This document shows positions 1 through 7,665 of a DNA stretch of 64,000 nt, piece by piece. The stretch is from an uncultured Paracoccaceae bacterium (GTDB taxonomy: Bacteria > Pseudomonadota > Alphaproteobacteria > Rhodobacterales > Rhodobacteraceae): positions 620,001-684,000 of the forward strand of contig CANMKB010000001.1 of NCBI GenBank assembly GCA_947498415.1, written 5' to 3'. A model generated the notes under the pieces. It was not told where the DNA came from, searched no databases, and saw only the letters and a program-made list of their open reading frames with translations. A program made the translations under genes and the position numbers. The first letter of the stretch is position 1; each line of letters starts with the position of its first letter.

Positions 1-1
1 T

Positions 2-109
2 GAGTGCTCGCGTGTATTCGATTCCATTCTGCGGCTGGTCGGTCTCAAAAAGCTCGGTACGAACTGGCACACAGCTATGTCCATCAACAATCGGGTTTGG
101 GTCCTTTAA
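2..109 (+). CDS. 3' end of a gene directly upstream of the transposase (possible TnsA-type subunit)
   Basis: The frame starting at base 2 is open from the window edge to a TAA at 107-109, giving 35 C-terminal residues ending in NNRVWVL. The stop overlaps the ATG of the next gene as TAATG, the usual arrangement for translationally coupled genes, and this supports the ATG at 109 as the transposase start. In Tn7-like elements the gene before tnsB is often tnsA, the endonuclease subunit. That identity is inferred from position only; the visible residues are too few to assign a family. Confidence 0.4.
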   Translation, partial: ECSRVFDSILRLVGLKKLGTNWHTAMSINNRVWVL

Positions 110-2313
110 TGCCTAGCGCTCCCCTCTATAAGGTCCCCGCAGGGTCGGAGCTTGTCCTCGATCACGTGCGTTGGCGTGTGATTGGCAAGGACGCTGACAG
201 TTATGCTGTGGAGAGCATTGACAATGGGGAGTGCTGTTCGCTCTCATTTGAGCGTGTAGATACGGCCCTCGCGGCCAACGATGCTCAGCTGAGCACACCA
301 GCGGCGTTGGAACTTCGCAAGGAGCTGTTGGCTTATACAGGCGGGATTGAAAGTACCGATCAGTTACCGGACCAAGAGCGGCAGGATATTCGTGCCAGGA
401 CTGGGCTAGCTGAGGCGATGCGCGAACTCGAAGAAGAAGGCCAAAAGCTAACACAGAGATATCTGAATCGTCGTGATGTCAGAGCTCGTTTGAAATCATC
501 GGCCCGTTCTCTAGCTAATGACCCGCACCTCTTTCACGGCGTTTATATTGGCAGGGCAAGTTCACCCCATTCTTTGCCGAATGGTCGCTCTCTGCAGGAG
601 ATGTATCGTCGCTACATGAAGTTTGATCGTAATCCGGTTGTGTTGTTACGCAAGCATCATGCGAAAGGACCGCAGGGAAGTTCGGGTTGCAGGCTTACAG
701 AATTGCAGGAACAGTTTATCGAATATGTTCTAAATATTATGGCGAAGGAACATCAAACGAAGCTTTCAAAAACCTACGAGTGGTCGGTGTCCGTCTGGGA
801 AACAGATTCCGAAATGATGCTCAAAAATTTTGTGGCGCCTTCATTGACGACGGTTCGGGCAAGGTACAATGCCAGCAACCTTGTAACCCGAGAAGCTGGT
901 CGCAATGGGATCAAATATGCACGCAACAAGTTCGGTGCAGGGTCAACCGATGTCCGTGCTTTGAAATACGGTCAACGTGTTGCGACTGATCAAGTCTACC
1001 TTTCCATCTTTACCAATGATCAAGGCAACGTCGATTTCAGGCCGCTGGCCAAAGCGGACATAGACACTGAACTGGCACAGAATGAGATTTGTCGGCTGTG
1101 GTTGCATGTTATGTTTGACGTCGCAACACGTATGCCACTGGCATGGGTCTTGACTGAAACGGCTGACTCAGACGCACAAAGGCAGCTGCTTAGAATGGCA
1201 ACCAGCGATAAGAAGCGTGAGAAATTGCGTTATGGCTGCGTGAAAGATCCAGCGCCTGCGGTAGGCCTATCTCTCGTTCAATCTGACAACGGGACCGCAA
1301 CTCGGAATGCGAAAATCTATCAAAGTGAACTTGGAATAGGAACGTCGATCATGATGGGACGCACCTATCACTCGTCGGACAATCCTTTCGTTGAAAGTGC
1401 AATTGGTACCTTACAATGGGAAGTTTTGAACTTTCTTCCAGGATACACAGGCAGTCGGCCAGGCGAGTTAAGCGCTTACGATGGAAAGAAAAAAGCCACG
1501 CTAACCAAAGATAATCTCATGGGGATTATTACGCGATATTTCGTTGACGAATACCCTTTCCGAAAGCACTCAGGCACAGGTATGTACGGCGCGATGCCAG
1601 TCCAGAAATTGGATGAGGCTATTGAGATTTATGGTGGTATTGACGCTCCTGATCCAATTGCTCGACGTCTGCATCTGGGTGAAAAAGACACCGTAACCAC
1701 GAGCTCAGAGGGTGTTCGCGTTTACGGCATTTGGTACAATTCAACTGAGCTGCAGCGTTTTGCGGCGGGTGTGTCCAAGAATGTGACCGTATGCCTTGAT
1801 CCTGACGATCTGCGCGAAGTTACAATTTTTAGTCAGGATACGAAGGTCGTTATGACCGCGCAGTTAAGAATGACTGTCTTTGCGGATATGACATTGGCCG
1901 AGGCAATAAACCTGCAGCGCCAAACGGCTGAGCGTAATCCTGAAAAGCGTCTAATGTATGAGCAGCACCTCAAGGACGAGAGGGCCCGTCGAGCTAAAGA
2001 GTCCGGCCTTTTCCTTGATCCGAATGACCCCGACGCATACGTCAATATTGAAAAGCTGAGAAGACAGTCTGAACAGTTGGATAATGTCGAGTACATTCCG
2101 ATGTCGAGGTCGCAGCCAACCGTTTCGCCCGCCAGCGTTTTGGGGCCACCCCGAAAGGAAAACCCGGCTCCTGCGAATGACCTGCCACCCGAAACAGAGG
2201 TTTCTTCATCGAACGACAAGAACATCGATGTCGAGCCGACTTCAGTCAATTCGGAAAACTTGTCTGAAAAGCCGGCCCCAATGTTTGCCCCAATCAAGAA
2301 GAGTAAGTTATGA
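109..2313 (+). CDS. tniA: TnsB/TniA-type DDE transposase
   Basis: Transposase of the Mu/TnsB/TniA group, which cuts and joins transposon ends. From the ATG at 109 the protein is 734 residues. An N-terminal DNA-binding region precedes an RNase-H-like integrase core with D294 (in VATDQ), D393 (in LVQSDNG) and E429 (in NPFVESA); the last two are separated by 35 residues, a DD35E spacing. A Mu-type beta-barrel and a Pro/Ser-rich C-terminal tail follow, the tail being a likely contact region for the ATPase partner. A GTG at 4 is also open in this frame, but the ATG at 109 couples to the upstream stop. It overlaps the next gene by ATGA. The integrity of all three acidic residues suggests the enzyme could still be active. 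Confidence 0.88.
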   Translation: MPSAPLYKVPAGSELVLDHVRWRVIGKDADSYAVESIDNGECCSLSFERVDTALAANDAQLSTPAALELRKELLAYTGGIESTDQLPDQERQDIRARTGLAEAMRELEEEGQKLTQRYLNRRDVRARLKSSARSLANDPHLFHGVYIGRASSPHSLPNGRSLQEMYRRYMKFDRNPVVLLRKHHAKGPQGSSGCRLTELQEQFIEYVLNIMAKEHQTKLSKTYEWSVSVWETDSEMMLKNFVAPSLTTVRARYNASNLVTREAGRNGIKYARNKFGAGSTDVRALKYGQRVATDQVYLSIFTNDQGNVDFRPLAKADIDTELAQNEICRLWLHVMFDVATRMPLAWVLTETADSDAQRQLLRMATSDKKREKLRYGCVKDPAPAVGLSLVQSDNGTATRNAKIYQSELGIGTSIMMGRTYHSSDNPFVESAIGTLQWEVLNFLPGYTGSRPGELSAYDGKKKATLTKDNLMGIITRYFVDEYPFRKHSGTGMYGAMPVQKLDEAIEIYGGIDAPDPIARRLHLGEKDTVTTSSEGVRVYGIWYNSTELQRFAAGVSKNVTVCLDPDDLREVTIFSQDTKVVMTAQLRMTVFADMTLAEAINLQRQTAERNPEKRLMYEQHLKDERARRAKESGLFLDPNDPDAYVNIEKLRRQSEQLDNVEYIPMSRSQPTVSPASVLGPPRKENPAPANDLPPETEVSSSNDKNIDVEPTSVNSENLSEKPAPMFAPIKKSKL

Positions 2314-3275
2314 ACGATTTTGTCGACGAAACGATCCGCGACTTGGTGGAACAGCAAGGAAACCGCATCTACCCGCTTTCCAGAGGCGAAGAGCTAAAAG
2401 CAGATCTGAGGCAACTGTTTAGCATCCACCTGGGCAATCTTAGTCATGGCGGGCATTTTGAAGCAGAGGGACTCTTGGTCACCGGGCAGTCAGGCAGCGG
2501 GAAAACCACAGAGCTTGTAAACCTCATCGAGAAGTTCAATGCCAGTGGAGCTAAACTACCAAACGGACAGCAAGCCAAATTCGCGTCTTGCCTCTTGAAG
2601 AGTGTCGCCGGCTGGAAGGATCTTGGCTATCGCACCGCTCGTTCTTTGCATTACCCAATTGAATCAAAAGCCAAGCTCACGCAGATCGAAATTTGGGATA
2701 TCGTTGTCCGCGAAGCAAAACTCGGAGGCTATGTTGGGATTCATTTTGACGAAGTGCAGCATATCTTTCGCAAGAAGAAAGATACTGATCAGTTGGCAAT
2801 TTTAGATGCCTTCAAGACATTGATGAAATCGCATGATTGGCCCCTAATCTTGATCTTTTCTGGCATCCCCGAGTTGGATGACTACATGCGTCAGGAGATG
2901 CAGCTTTATCGTCTTTTGAAAAGGTTTCCATTCGATGATGTCGTCCTTCCCAAGGATTACGAAACCGTGCATGAAATTGTTGGGAGCTATGCGCTCGAGC
3001 AAAATCAAGTAGTTGACCCTGACCTTATGTCCCAGGACTTTTTTGATCGCTTGGTCACGGCAGGGGCGTATCGATGGGGTCTGATAATCAAGCTGGTCGA
3101 AACTGCTGTAATTCAGGCAAAGAGAGTTAGCTCAAGCGTGCTTTTGCGGGAGCATTTCGTGCAATGGTGGGTAACCAAAACGAAAGCCGCGCCGGCAGTA
3201 ACGCCTTATCTGCACCGAGACTTTGAGACGATGTATCGAAAGGAACATCCGTTTCTTGAGGCGATCCAAAGTTAA
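2310..3275 (+). CDS. tniB: TniB/TnsC-type AAA+ ATPase
   Basis: ATP-dependent transposition regulator of 321 residues that in this family links target choice to the DDE transposase. Walker A is GQSGSGKT at residues 59-66, and Walker B is IHFDEVQ near residue 150. The gene overlaps the transposase stop by ATGA, so the two are translationally coupled. No TniQ/TnsD target selector or resolvase follows; the gene runs directly into a terminator and the repeat-rich end. The last 84 codons are present again, with a nonsense mutation, at 10247-10500. Confidence 0.85.
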   Translation: MNDFVDETIRDLVEQQGNRIYPLSRGEELKADLRQLFSIHLGNLSHGGHFEAEGLLVTGQSGSGKTTELVNLIEKFNASGAKLPNGQQAKFASCLLKSVAGWKDLGYRTARSLHYPIESKAKLTQIEIWDIVVREAKLGGYVGIHFDEVQHIFRKKKDTDQLAILDAFKTLMKSHDWPLILIFSGIPELDDYMRQEMQLYRLLKRFPFDDVVLPKDYETVHEIVGSYALEQNQVVDPDLMSQDFFDRLVTAGAYRWGLIIKLVETAVIQAKRVSSSVLLREHFVQWWVTKTKAAPAVTPYLHRDFETMYRKEHPFLEAIQS

Positions 3276-3514
3276 AGCGACATCAAAACAGGAAAATTGA
3301 CTGAACCCGTGTCATCCGACGCGGGTTTTTCTTTTTGATTAGAGGCGCTTCCGCAGCCCACTCACAACTTGAGAATAGTTTGCGCAGACATTTGCTTTCT
3401 TGCGCAAACTATTTCTTTCTCCATTTTTCGTCACCTTGTAAGTCATTGAATTTTAACGGATTTTATAGCCCGTTTTGGGTGGTAATTTTGATTTGCGCAA
3501 ACTATTGGTTTCTT
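2970..3514 (+). repeat. Direct repeat copy 1: tniB 3' end plus transposon end
   Basis: The stretch from the ATGAAATTGTTGGGAG word inside tniB to the TTGGTTTCTT word is repeated in the same orientation at 10247-10790 with scattered substitutions. It includes the tniB C-terminus, the terminator and three TGCGCA repeats. Copy 1 is the intact source, since its tniB frame is complete. Recombination between the copies would remove about 7.3 kb with the catabolic operon. Confidence 0.85.
3304..3337 (+). terminator. Rho-independent terminator after tniB
   Basis: AACCCGTGTC and GACGCGGGTT form a stem with a short ATCC loop, followed by a T-rich tract. It lies 28 bp after the tniB stop and would end the transposition operon. 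The same hairpin is kept in the decayed copy at 10582. Confidence 0.85.
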
Positions 3515-3580
3515 TAGCATTTGGGGTGCTTAAAAAGCCAAATGTCTGCGCAAAACGTAGAAAAAACACTGCGTAAATGT
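3374..3580. repeat. Iterated TGCGCA-core repeats at the transposon end
   Basis: TGCGCA occurs at 3381, 3401, 3494 and 3547, with a degenerate TGCGTA at 3570. The flanks are also shared: AATAGTTTGCGCA, its reverse form TGCGCAAACTATT, and TTTGCGCAGACA at 3379 against its exact inverse TGTCTGCGCAAA at 3543. The first two cores are exactly 20 bp apart. TnsB/TniA transposases bind arrays of about 20-bp sites at element ends, and the TGT...ACA polarity also fits such ends, so these are read as transposase-binding sites. The exact element boundary was not found. Confidence 0.65.
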
Positions 3581-3885
3581 TGGTTTGGCTGGCTGGAGTT
3601 TAGTTAATCTATTGATTTTGATGTGAAAATTTGCAGGGGCGGGTGTGCTGCTCTCTACCAGCCTGCCTTGTTCATTCTGCCAGACTGTTGGCAACGAGGC
3701 CTATTTTTTGAACTAGCAATAGCCTTCTGTAGCTGTTTCAAGAGTGTCTGAAGGTGCAAATGTGCGGATTCCGGACATGCGCTGCACACGCAAAGAGAAA
3801 AGCTGACTAAAGAAATACAGACATTCGCGGGCAGAATCCTGAAACCAGATGGCCTCTGGTCCTTCGACTTGGGAAAAGGTTGGAT
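3515..3885. other. Gene-free gap inside the accessory region
   Basis: Apart from the last two TGCGCA-type repeats near 3547 and 3570, this stretch shows no coding sequence with recognisable similarity, no tRNA and no clear hairpin terminator. A 77-residue open frame on the minus strand has no recognisable features and no convincing ribosome binding site. The base composition is AT-rich to about 3640 and then mixed. It is probably junk left between a transposon end and a broken IS3 element. Confidence 0.5.
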
Positions 3886-4268
3886 CAATTGAAGGAGCTG
3901 AAGCGGCTTCAGAAGGAAAATGAACGGCTCAGAAGAGCTGTGTTTGATCTGACGTTGAACATATTGATCCTGAAGGAAGCAGCAAAGGGAAACGTCTGAG
4001 CCCCGCTCGCCGCCGGGCCTGCATTGATCACGTACGCAGCCAATTCAAAGTGTCGGAACGCCGAGCCTGCCGCGTATTGGGACAACATCGTTCGACACAA
4101 AGGCATGTTCCTCGAGGTCGTCCAGATGAAGACAGGCAGGTGGCCGATATGATCGAACTGGCTCGTCAGTTTGGGCGATACGGGTATCGTCGGATTGCCG
4201 CTTTGCTGAGAGACGCAGGCTGGACCAGTCAGATGAGGCTGCTCAGTCGACTATGGCCGAAGGGTGAG
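3886..4268 (+). pseudogene. IS3-family remnant A (end of orfA, start of orfB)
   Basis: The segment encodes the C-terminal part of an IS3 OrfA (leucine-zipper region QLKELKRLQKENERLRRA, then ILKEAA) and, after a frame change typical of IS3, the start of OrfB (ARRRACIDHV, RACRVLGQHRST, FGRYGYRRIAALLRDAGW). The OrfA N-terminus and the whole DDE core are missing. Weak OrfB similarity (RLLSRLW for KRVERLW) runs on to about 4268, so the remnant overlaps the last codons of the convergent lacI gene. It is related to the remnant at 9511-10247 but retains different parts. Confidence 0.75.
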
Positions 4269-5231
4269 AGTGGCCTTCAGGGCTTGTGTATTTACGGCCT
4301 GGCTTTCGGTATACTGCAAAAGTCGGATGGCCTCTTGAGCGAGTTGATCTACTGGGAGTTTGATTGTGGAAATTCCGCCTTTGATCCAAGCGTAATACGA
4401 AGGATCACCATATCCGACAAAAGCGATGTCAGCTTGCGGGTCTTCGCCCCGATCCATGAGCGCGGCGAGAGCGCCGTTGGATATTTCAACGCCGCCACAG
4501 ATCAGGGCGGTTGCTGTTTGACTAGCGAGTAGCAAGCTGGTGCAGCTGCGCCCCATTTCAAAAGAGGGTGTGGCGGTTTGAACGATTTCCGGGTTTTCGA
4601 TGAGGCCAGCTTTGGCAAGTCCGGTCCGAAATGCAGCGAGACGCAGCTCACCAGATGATAGCTTGTTGTTGGCCCCGATATATCCGATCTGTGTATGTCC
4701 CTGTTGAGCAAGATGCTGCACAGCTTCTTCGATGGCACTCAAATCGTCGATGAGGATCGTCGCAGTGGTTCCCTCAATAGAGCATTCGCGCACGAGCTGG
4801 ATGATGTTGAGCCCGAAGGATTGGGTGATTTCATCCCGCGTTCGTCGCGGGGCTGGGACCATGAGGACGGCCATGGCCTGAACTTCTCGCAAGCGTTCTA
4901 AGGCAGCGTGTTCTTGATCGATGTCATCATTGGTCAGATGGATGATTAAATGGAGCGAATTCTGCTCGCAGGCCAAGGCCAAAGCATTGGCGAAACGGGC
5001 GTAAAATTCGTTGATGATATTGGGTAGAAGCAGCCCGACGATCTTTGTGCCATCGCCGCGCATGGCTTTGGCGGCTGCGTTTTTAACATAGCCAAGTTCA
5101 CGCGCGCGCGTGAGGATCATATCGCGTGTGGCTTTGTTGACATTGGGATGATCAGACAGGGCGCGCGATACGGTCATATGCGAAATGCCGAGATCTTTGG
5201 CGATCGATTTGATGGTCACGCGGTTAGCCAA
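4251..5231 (-). CDS. LacI-family transcriptional regulator of the adjacent operon
   Basis: A 326-residue LacI/GalR-type repressor. The N-terminal helix-turn-helix (VTIKSIAKDLGISHMTVSRA) and hinge (AAAKAMRGDGT) are canonical, followed by a periplasmic-binding-protein-like sensor domain (IVGLLLPNI onward). It is divergent from the kinase gene, and the 18-bp perfect palindrome between them is its likely operator, so it should repress the kinase-enolase-hydrolase-dehydrogenase operon until a pathway intermediate binds. The stop at 4251-4253 falls inside DNA that still resembles IS3 orfB, so the last few residues (TLTLRP) may have been created by the insertion. The effector is unknown. Confidence 0.85.
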   Translation of the reverse strand: MANRVTIKSIAKDLGISHMTVSRALSDHPNVNKATRDMILTRARELGYVKNAAAKAMRGDGTKIVGLLLPNIINEFYARFANALALACEQNSLHLIIHLTNDDIDQEHAALERLREVQAMAVLMVPAPRRTRDEITQSFGLNIIQLVRECSIEGTTATILIDDLSAIEEAVQHLAQQGHTQIGYIGANNKLSSGELRLAAFRTGLAKAGLIENPEIVQTATPSFEMGRSCTSLLLASQTATALICGGVEISNGALAALMDRGEDPQADIAFVGYGDPSYYAWIKGGISTIKLPVDQLAQEAIRLLQYTESQAVNTQALKATLTLRP

Positions 5232-5282
5232 GATTTTCCCCTTCGGTTTCCAGCGCTTTTAACAAAGTTGTCAAATCCTGTC

Positions 5283-5326
5283 TTGACGGAAATGCAAATT
5301 TTAGACTAATTGTTCACGTGAACAAT
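5283..5326 (+). promoter_or_regulatory. Operon promoter and perfect 18-bp LacI-type operator
   Basis: ATTGTTCACGTGAACAAT at 5309-5326 is a perfect palindrome with a central CG, the hallmark of LacI-family operators. A TTGACG hexamer at 5283-5288 could serve as -35, with ACTAAT at 5305-5310 as a weak -10, so the operator would cover the start of transcription. It ends 16 bp before the kinase ATG and lies 77 bp before the divergent lacI start. Confidence 0.75.
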
Positions 5327-5342
5327 GCAAGGGAAATCATCC

Positions 5343-6356
5343 ATGCCCACCGAGTTAGAACAACGTTGCCGTGACCTTGTGGCCGAGCTTGGCCTTGGGG
5401 CGGCAGAGGATGTCTCTGACGTGCGTCCGCTGACTGGCGGGGTGGCGTCTGATATTGCGATGGTGGCTTTGCCTGCGCAGAAGATCTGCGTGAAGTTCGC
5501 GTTGGCAAAGCTACGCGTGGCGGCGGATTGGCAAGCGCCGGTGCATCGAAATGCGGCAGAGTATGCGTGGCTCAAAGTGGCCGCAGAATTACTGCCTGAC
5601 AGTTCGGTGAAACTTTTTGGCCGGTCTGAGAAAGAGCATGGGTTTGCCATGGAGTTTCTGGACGGTGAGGGGGTCTATCTCTGGAAGGAGGCGCTTCTTG
5701 AGGAAGCGCCTGATCGGGGAGAGGCTACACGTGTCGCTGATATGTTGGGTCAGGTGCATCAGGCTTCTGCTGCTGAGGGTTTTGATACCTCAGCCTTCCA
5801 AAACCGGGATGACTTCAGGGCGCTACGGATTGAGCCCTATCTGAGCTTCACGGCCAAGAGCCATCCTGATCTGGCGGGCCAGATCAAACCGCTTGAGGAC
5901 ATGCTTTATGAGAGCAGCATTGTTTTGGTGCATGGGGATGTGAGCCCAAAGAATATTCTGTTCCGGGGCGATGTGCCTTTGGTTCTGGATGCGGAATGCG
6001 CGACGATGGGGGACGCGAGTTTTGACGTGTCTTTCTGTCTGAACCATCTGATTTTGAAAGCAGTGCATTTACCAGGATCGACGGACAGTCTGCTGGGGCA
6101 GGTGGGACAGTTTTGGTCGGCTTATGCACCGCAGATCGCTTGGGAAGATCCTGTCGCTCTAGAGGCCAAGGTCTGTCGGTTGTTGCCCGCACTGATGCTG
6201 GCACGTGTGGATGGCAAATCCCCTGTTGAATATTTGGATGAAACGGAGCGCGAGGCTGTGCGCCGTCTTTCAATCCCCCTGATCAAATCACCTGTGTCCG
6301 ACTTGGACACACTCGTTGAAACACTCGCCAATGTACTGAAGGACATTCGTTCATGA
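5343..6356 (+). CDS. APH-fold small-molecule kinase (unknown sugar-acid-like substrate)
   Basis: A 337-residue kinase of the aminoglycoside phosphotransferase/choline kinase fold. The catalytic loop HGDVSPKN is at about residues 197-204 and the metal-binding LDAE at 215-218. An ATG at 5325 is also in frame, but it lies inside the operator palindrome, whereas the ATG at 5343 follows an AAGGGAA ribosome site. It is the first gene of a tightly packed operon with an enolase paralogue, a fumarylacetoacetate-hydrolase-family enzyme and a dehydrogenase, so I infer it phosphorylates a catabolic substrate rather than an antibiotic. The substrate and phosphorylated position cannot be read from sequence. 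It overlaps the next gene by ATGA. Confidence 0.75.
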   Translation: MPTELEQRCRDLVAELGLGAAEDVSDVRPLTGGVASDIAMVALPAQKICVKFALAKLRVAADWQAPVHRNAAEYAWLKVAAELLPDSSVKLFGRSEKEHGFAMEFLDGEGVYLWKEALLEEAPDRGEATRVADMLGQVHQASAAEGFDTSAFQNRDDFRALRIEPYLSFTAKSHPDLAGQIKPLEDMLYESSIVLVHGDVSPKNILFRGDVPLVLDAECATMGDASFDVSFCLNHLILKAVHLPGSTDSLLGQVGQFWSAYAPQIAWEDPVALEAKVCRLLPALMLARVDGKSPVEYLDETEREAVRRLSIPLIKSPVSDLDTLVETLANVLKDIRS

Positions 6357-7663
6357 CGGCAATCAAATCAATCACTGGACGTCGGGTCTGGGATTCTCGT
6401 GGGCATCCGACGGTTGAAGTCGATGTGCTTCTGGAAAACGGCAAGCTTGGGCGCGCCATTGCACCAGCGGGCGCGTCTCGCGGCACACGGGAAGCCATCG
6501 ATTTGCGCGATGGTGGCAGTGTGTTGCAGGGGAGGGGCATCGATAAGGCTCTGGCCAGCGTCAACGGTCCGATTGCCTCTGCGTTGGTGGGTCATGATAT
6601 TTATGACCAGCAGGGGGCAGACAGCACGATTTTAGAGCTGGACCCTTCGCCTCTGAAAGAAACATTGGGGGGCAATGCAACCGTTGCGACCTCGCTGGCG
6701 TTGCTGCATGCGGCGGCCGCAGATGCCGGCGAGCCATTGTGGCGTCATGTGGCAAAGGCATATGGCTGCACGCCATCCTTGCCCTTACCTGAAATCCAGA
6801 TTTTTGGCGGCGGGGCGCATGCAGGTCGTCGTGTCGACATCCAGGACTTCATGATCATGGTGCCGGGTGCCAAGACGTTTGATGAGGTTATGGAAGTCAC
6901 CAATGAGGTCTATTTTGCCGCTGGCGATATTATGGCTTCGCGCGGTAACCTTGCGGGTGTGGCGGATGAAGGCGGCTGGTGGCCGGTCTTCAAAAGCAAC
7001 GAAGAAGCGCTGGAAACCCTGGTGCAAGCCATCGAAAAGGCGGGTGAAAAGCCCGGCGAAAACGTGGTGATCTCTTTGGATATCGCGGCGTCTGAGTTTG
7101 GCAAAAACGGCACCTATCGTCTTGCGCTGGAAGATCGCGACATGGACAGCGGTCAGTTGATTGACATGCTTGGCGGCTGGCTGGATGCCTATCCGATTGC
7201 CTCGATCGAAGACCCGCTTGGCGAAGACGACCAAGAAGGCACAATTGAGTTCACCCGCCGTTTTGGGGACCGGGTGCAGATCATTGGAGATGATTATCTG
7301 GTGACCAGCGCGGATCTGGTGCGCGAGGCGCAGGCTGATAACGCCTGTAATGCAGTGTTGATTAAGGTGAACCAGATCGGGACAATCACAGAAGCGATTG
7401 AGACCTTCAAAGCCGCGCAAGAAAAAGGCTGGGGTACGATTGTCTCTGCACGTTCGGGTGAAACCGAAGACGCCTCGATCTCTCATCTCAGCACCGGTCT
7501 CGGTGGGCGTCAGTTGAAGGTTGGCTCCTTCCAGCGCTCTGAGCGGATGGTAAAATGGAACGAATGCCTGCGCATTCAAGATCAACTTGGCCAGAACAGT
7601 TTTGCGGCTGGTCAGGCCCTTGCCAATACATGGTGGGGCAAAGCGAATAAGAAGGATAGCTGA
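6353..7663 (+). CDS. Enolase paralogue with altered active site
   Basis: A 436-residue member of the true enolase (2-phosphoglycerate dehydratase) subgroup, not the mandelate racemase subgroup usual in sugar-acid pathways. Against yeast enolase numbering (offset 7 in the C-terminal half) it keeps Ser39 (S42), His159 (H156), Glu211 (E206), metal ligands Asp246 (D243), Glu295 (E286) and Asp320 (GDD near 313), catalytic bases Lys345 (K338) and Lys396 (K389), and phosphate-binding Arg374-Ser375 (R367-S368). It has Asp165 for Glu168 and Ala366 for His373. Both changes are near the leaving hydroxyl, so I infer a 2-phospho acid substrate with a different C3/C4 side. A housekeeping enolase is expected elsewhere in the genome. 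Confidence 0.85.
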   Translation: MTAIKSITGRRVWDSRGHPTVEVDVLLENGKLGRAIAPAGASRGTREAIDLRDGGSVLQGRGIDKALASVNGPIASALVGHDIYDQQGADSTILELDPSPLKETLGGNATVATSLALLHAAAADAGEPLWRHVAKAYGCTPSLPLPEIQIFGGGAHAGRRVDIQDFMIMVPGAKTFDEVMEVTNEVYFAAGDIMASRGNLAGVADEGGWWPVFKSNEEALETLVQAIEKAGEKPGENVVISLDIAASEFGKNGTYRLALEDRDMDSGQLIDMLGGWLDAYPIASIEDPLGEDDQEGTIEFTRRFGDRVQIIGDDYLVTSADLVREAQADNACNAVLIKVNQIGTITEAIETFKAAQEKGWGTIVSARSGETEDASISHLSTGLGGRQLKVGSFQRSERMVKWNECLRIQDQLGQNSFAAGQALANTWWGKANKKDS

Positions 7664-7665
7664 TT

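Noticed and set aside
1833..2357. Minus-strand 174-codon frame over the transposase 3' end
   Set aside because: It overlaps two coding frames with clear family features and has no ribosome site or similarity of its own.
3655..3888. 77-codon minus-strand frame before IS3 remnant A
   Set aside because: It lacks a ribosome site and recognisable similarity.
5343..6356. Antibiotic resistance (aminoglycoside phosphotransferase)
   Set aside because: The fold matches, but the gene is locked in a LacI-controlled catabolic operon, so a metabolic kinase is far more likely.
6785..7585. Long minus-strand open frame (266 codons) over the enolase paralogue
   Set aside because: It is antisense to a strongly conserved gene, has no recognisable domain, and arises from codon-usage effects on the opposite strand.
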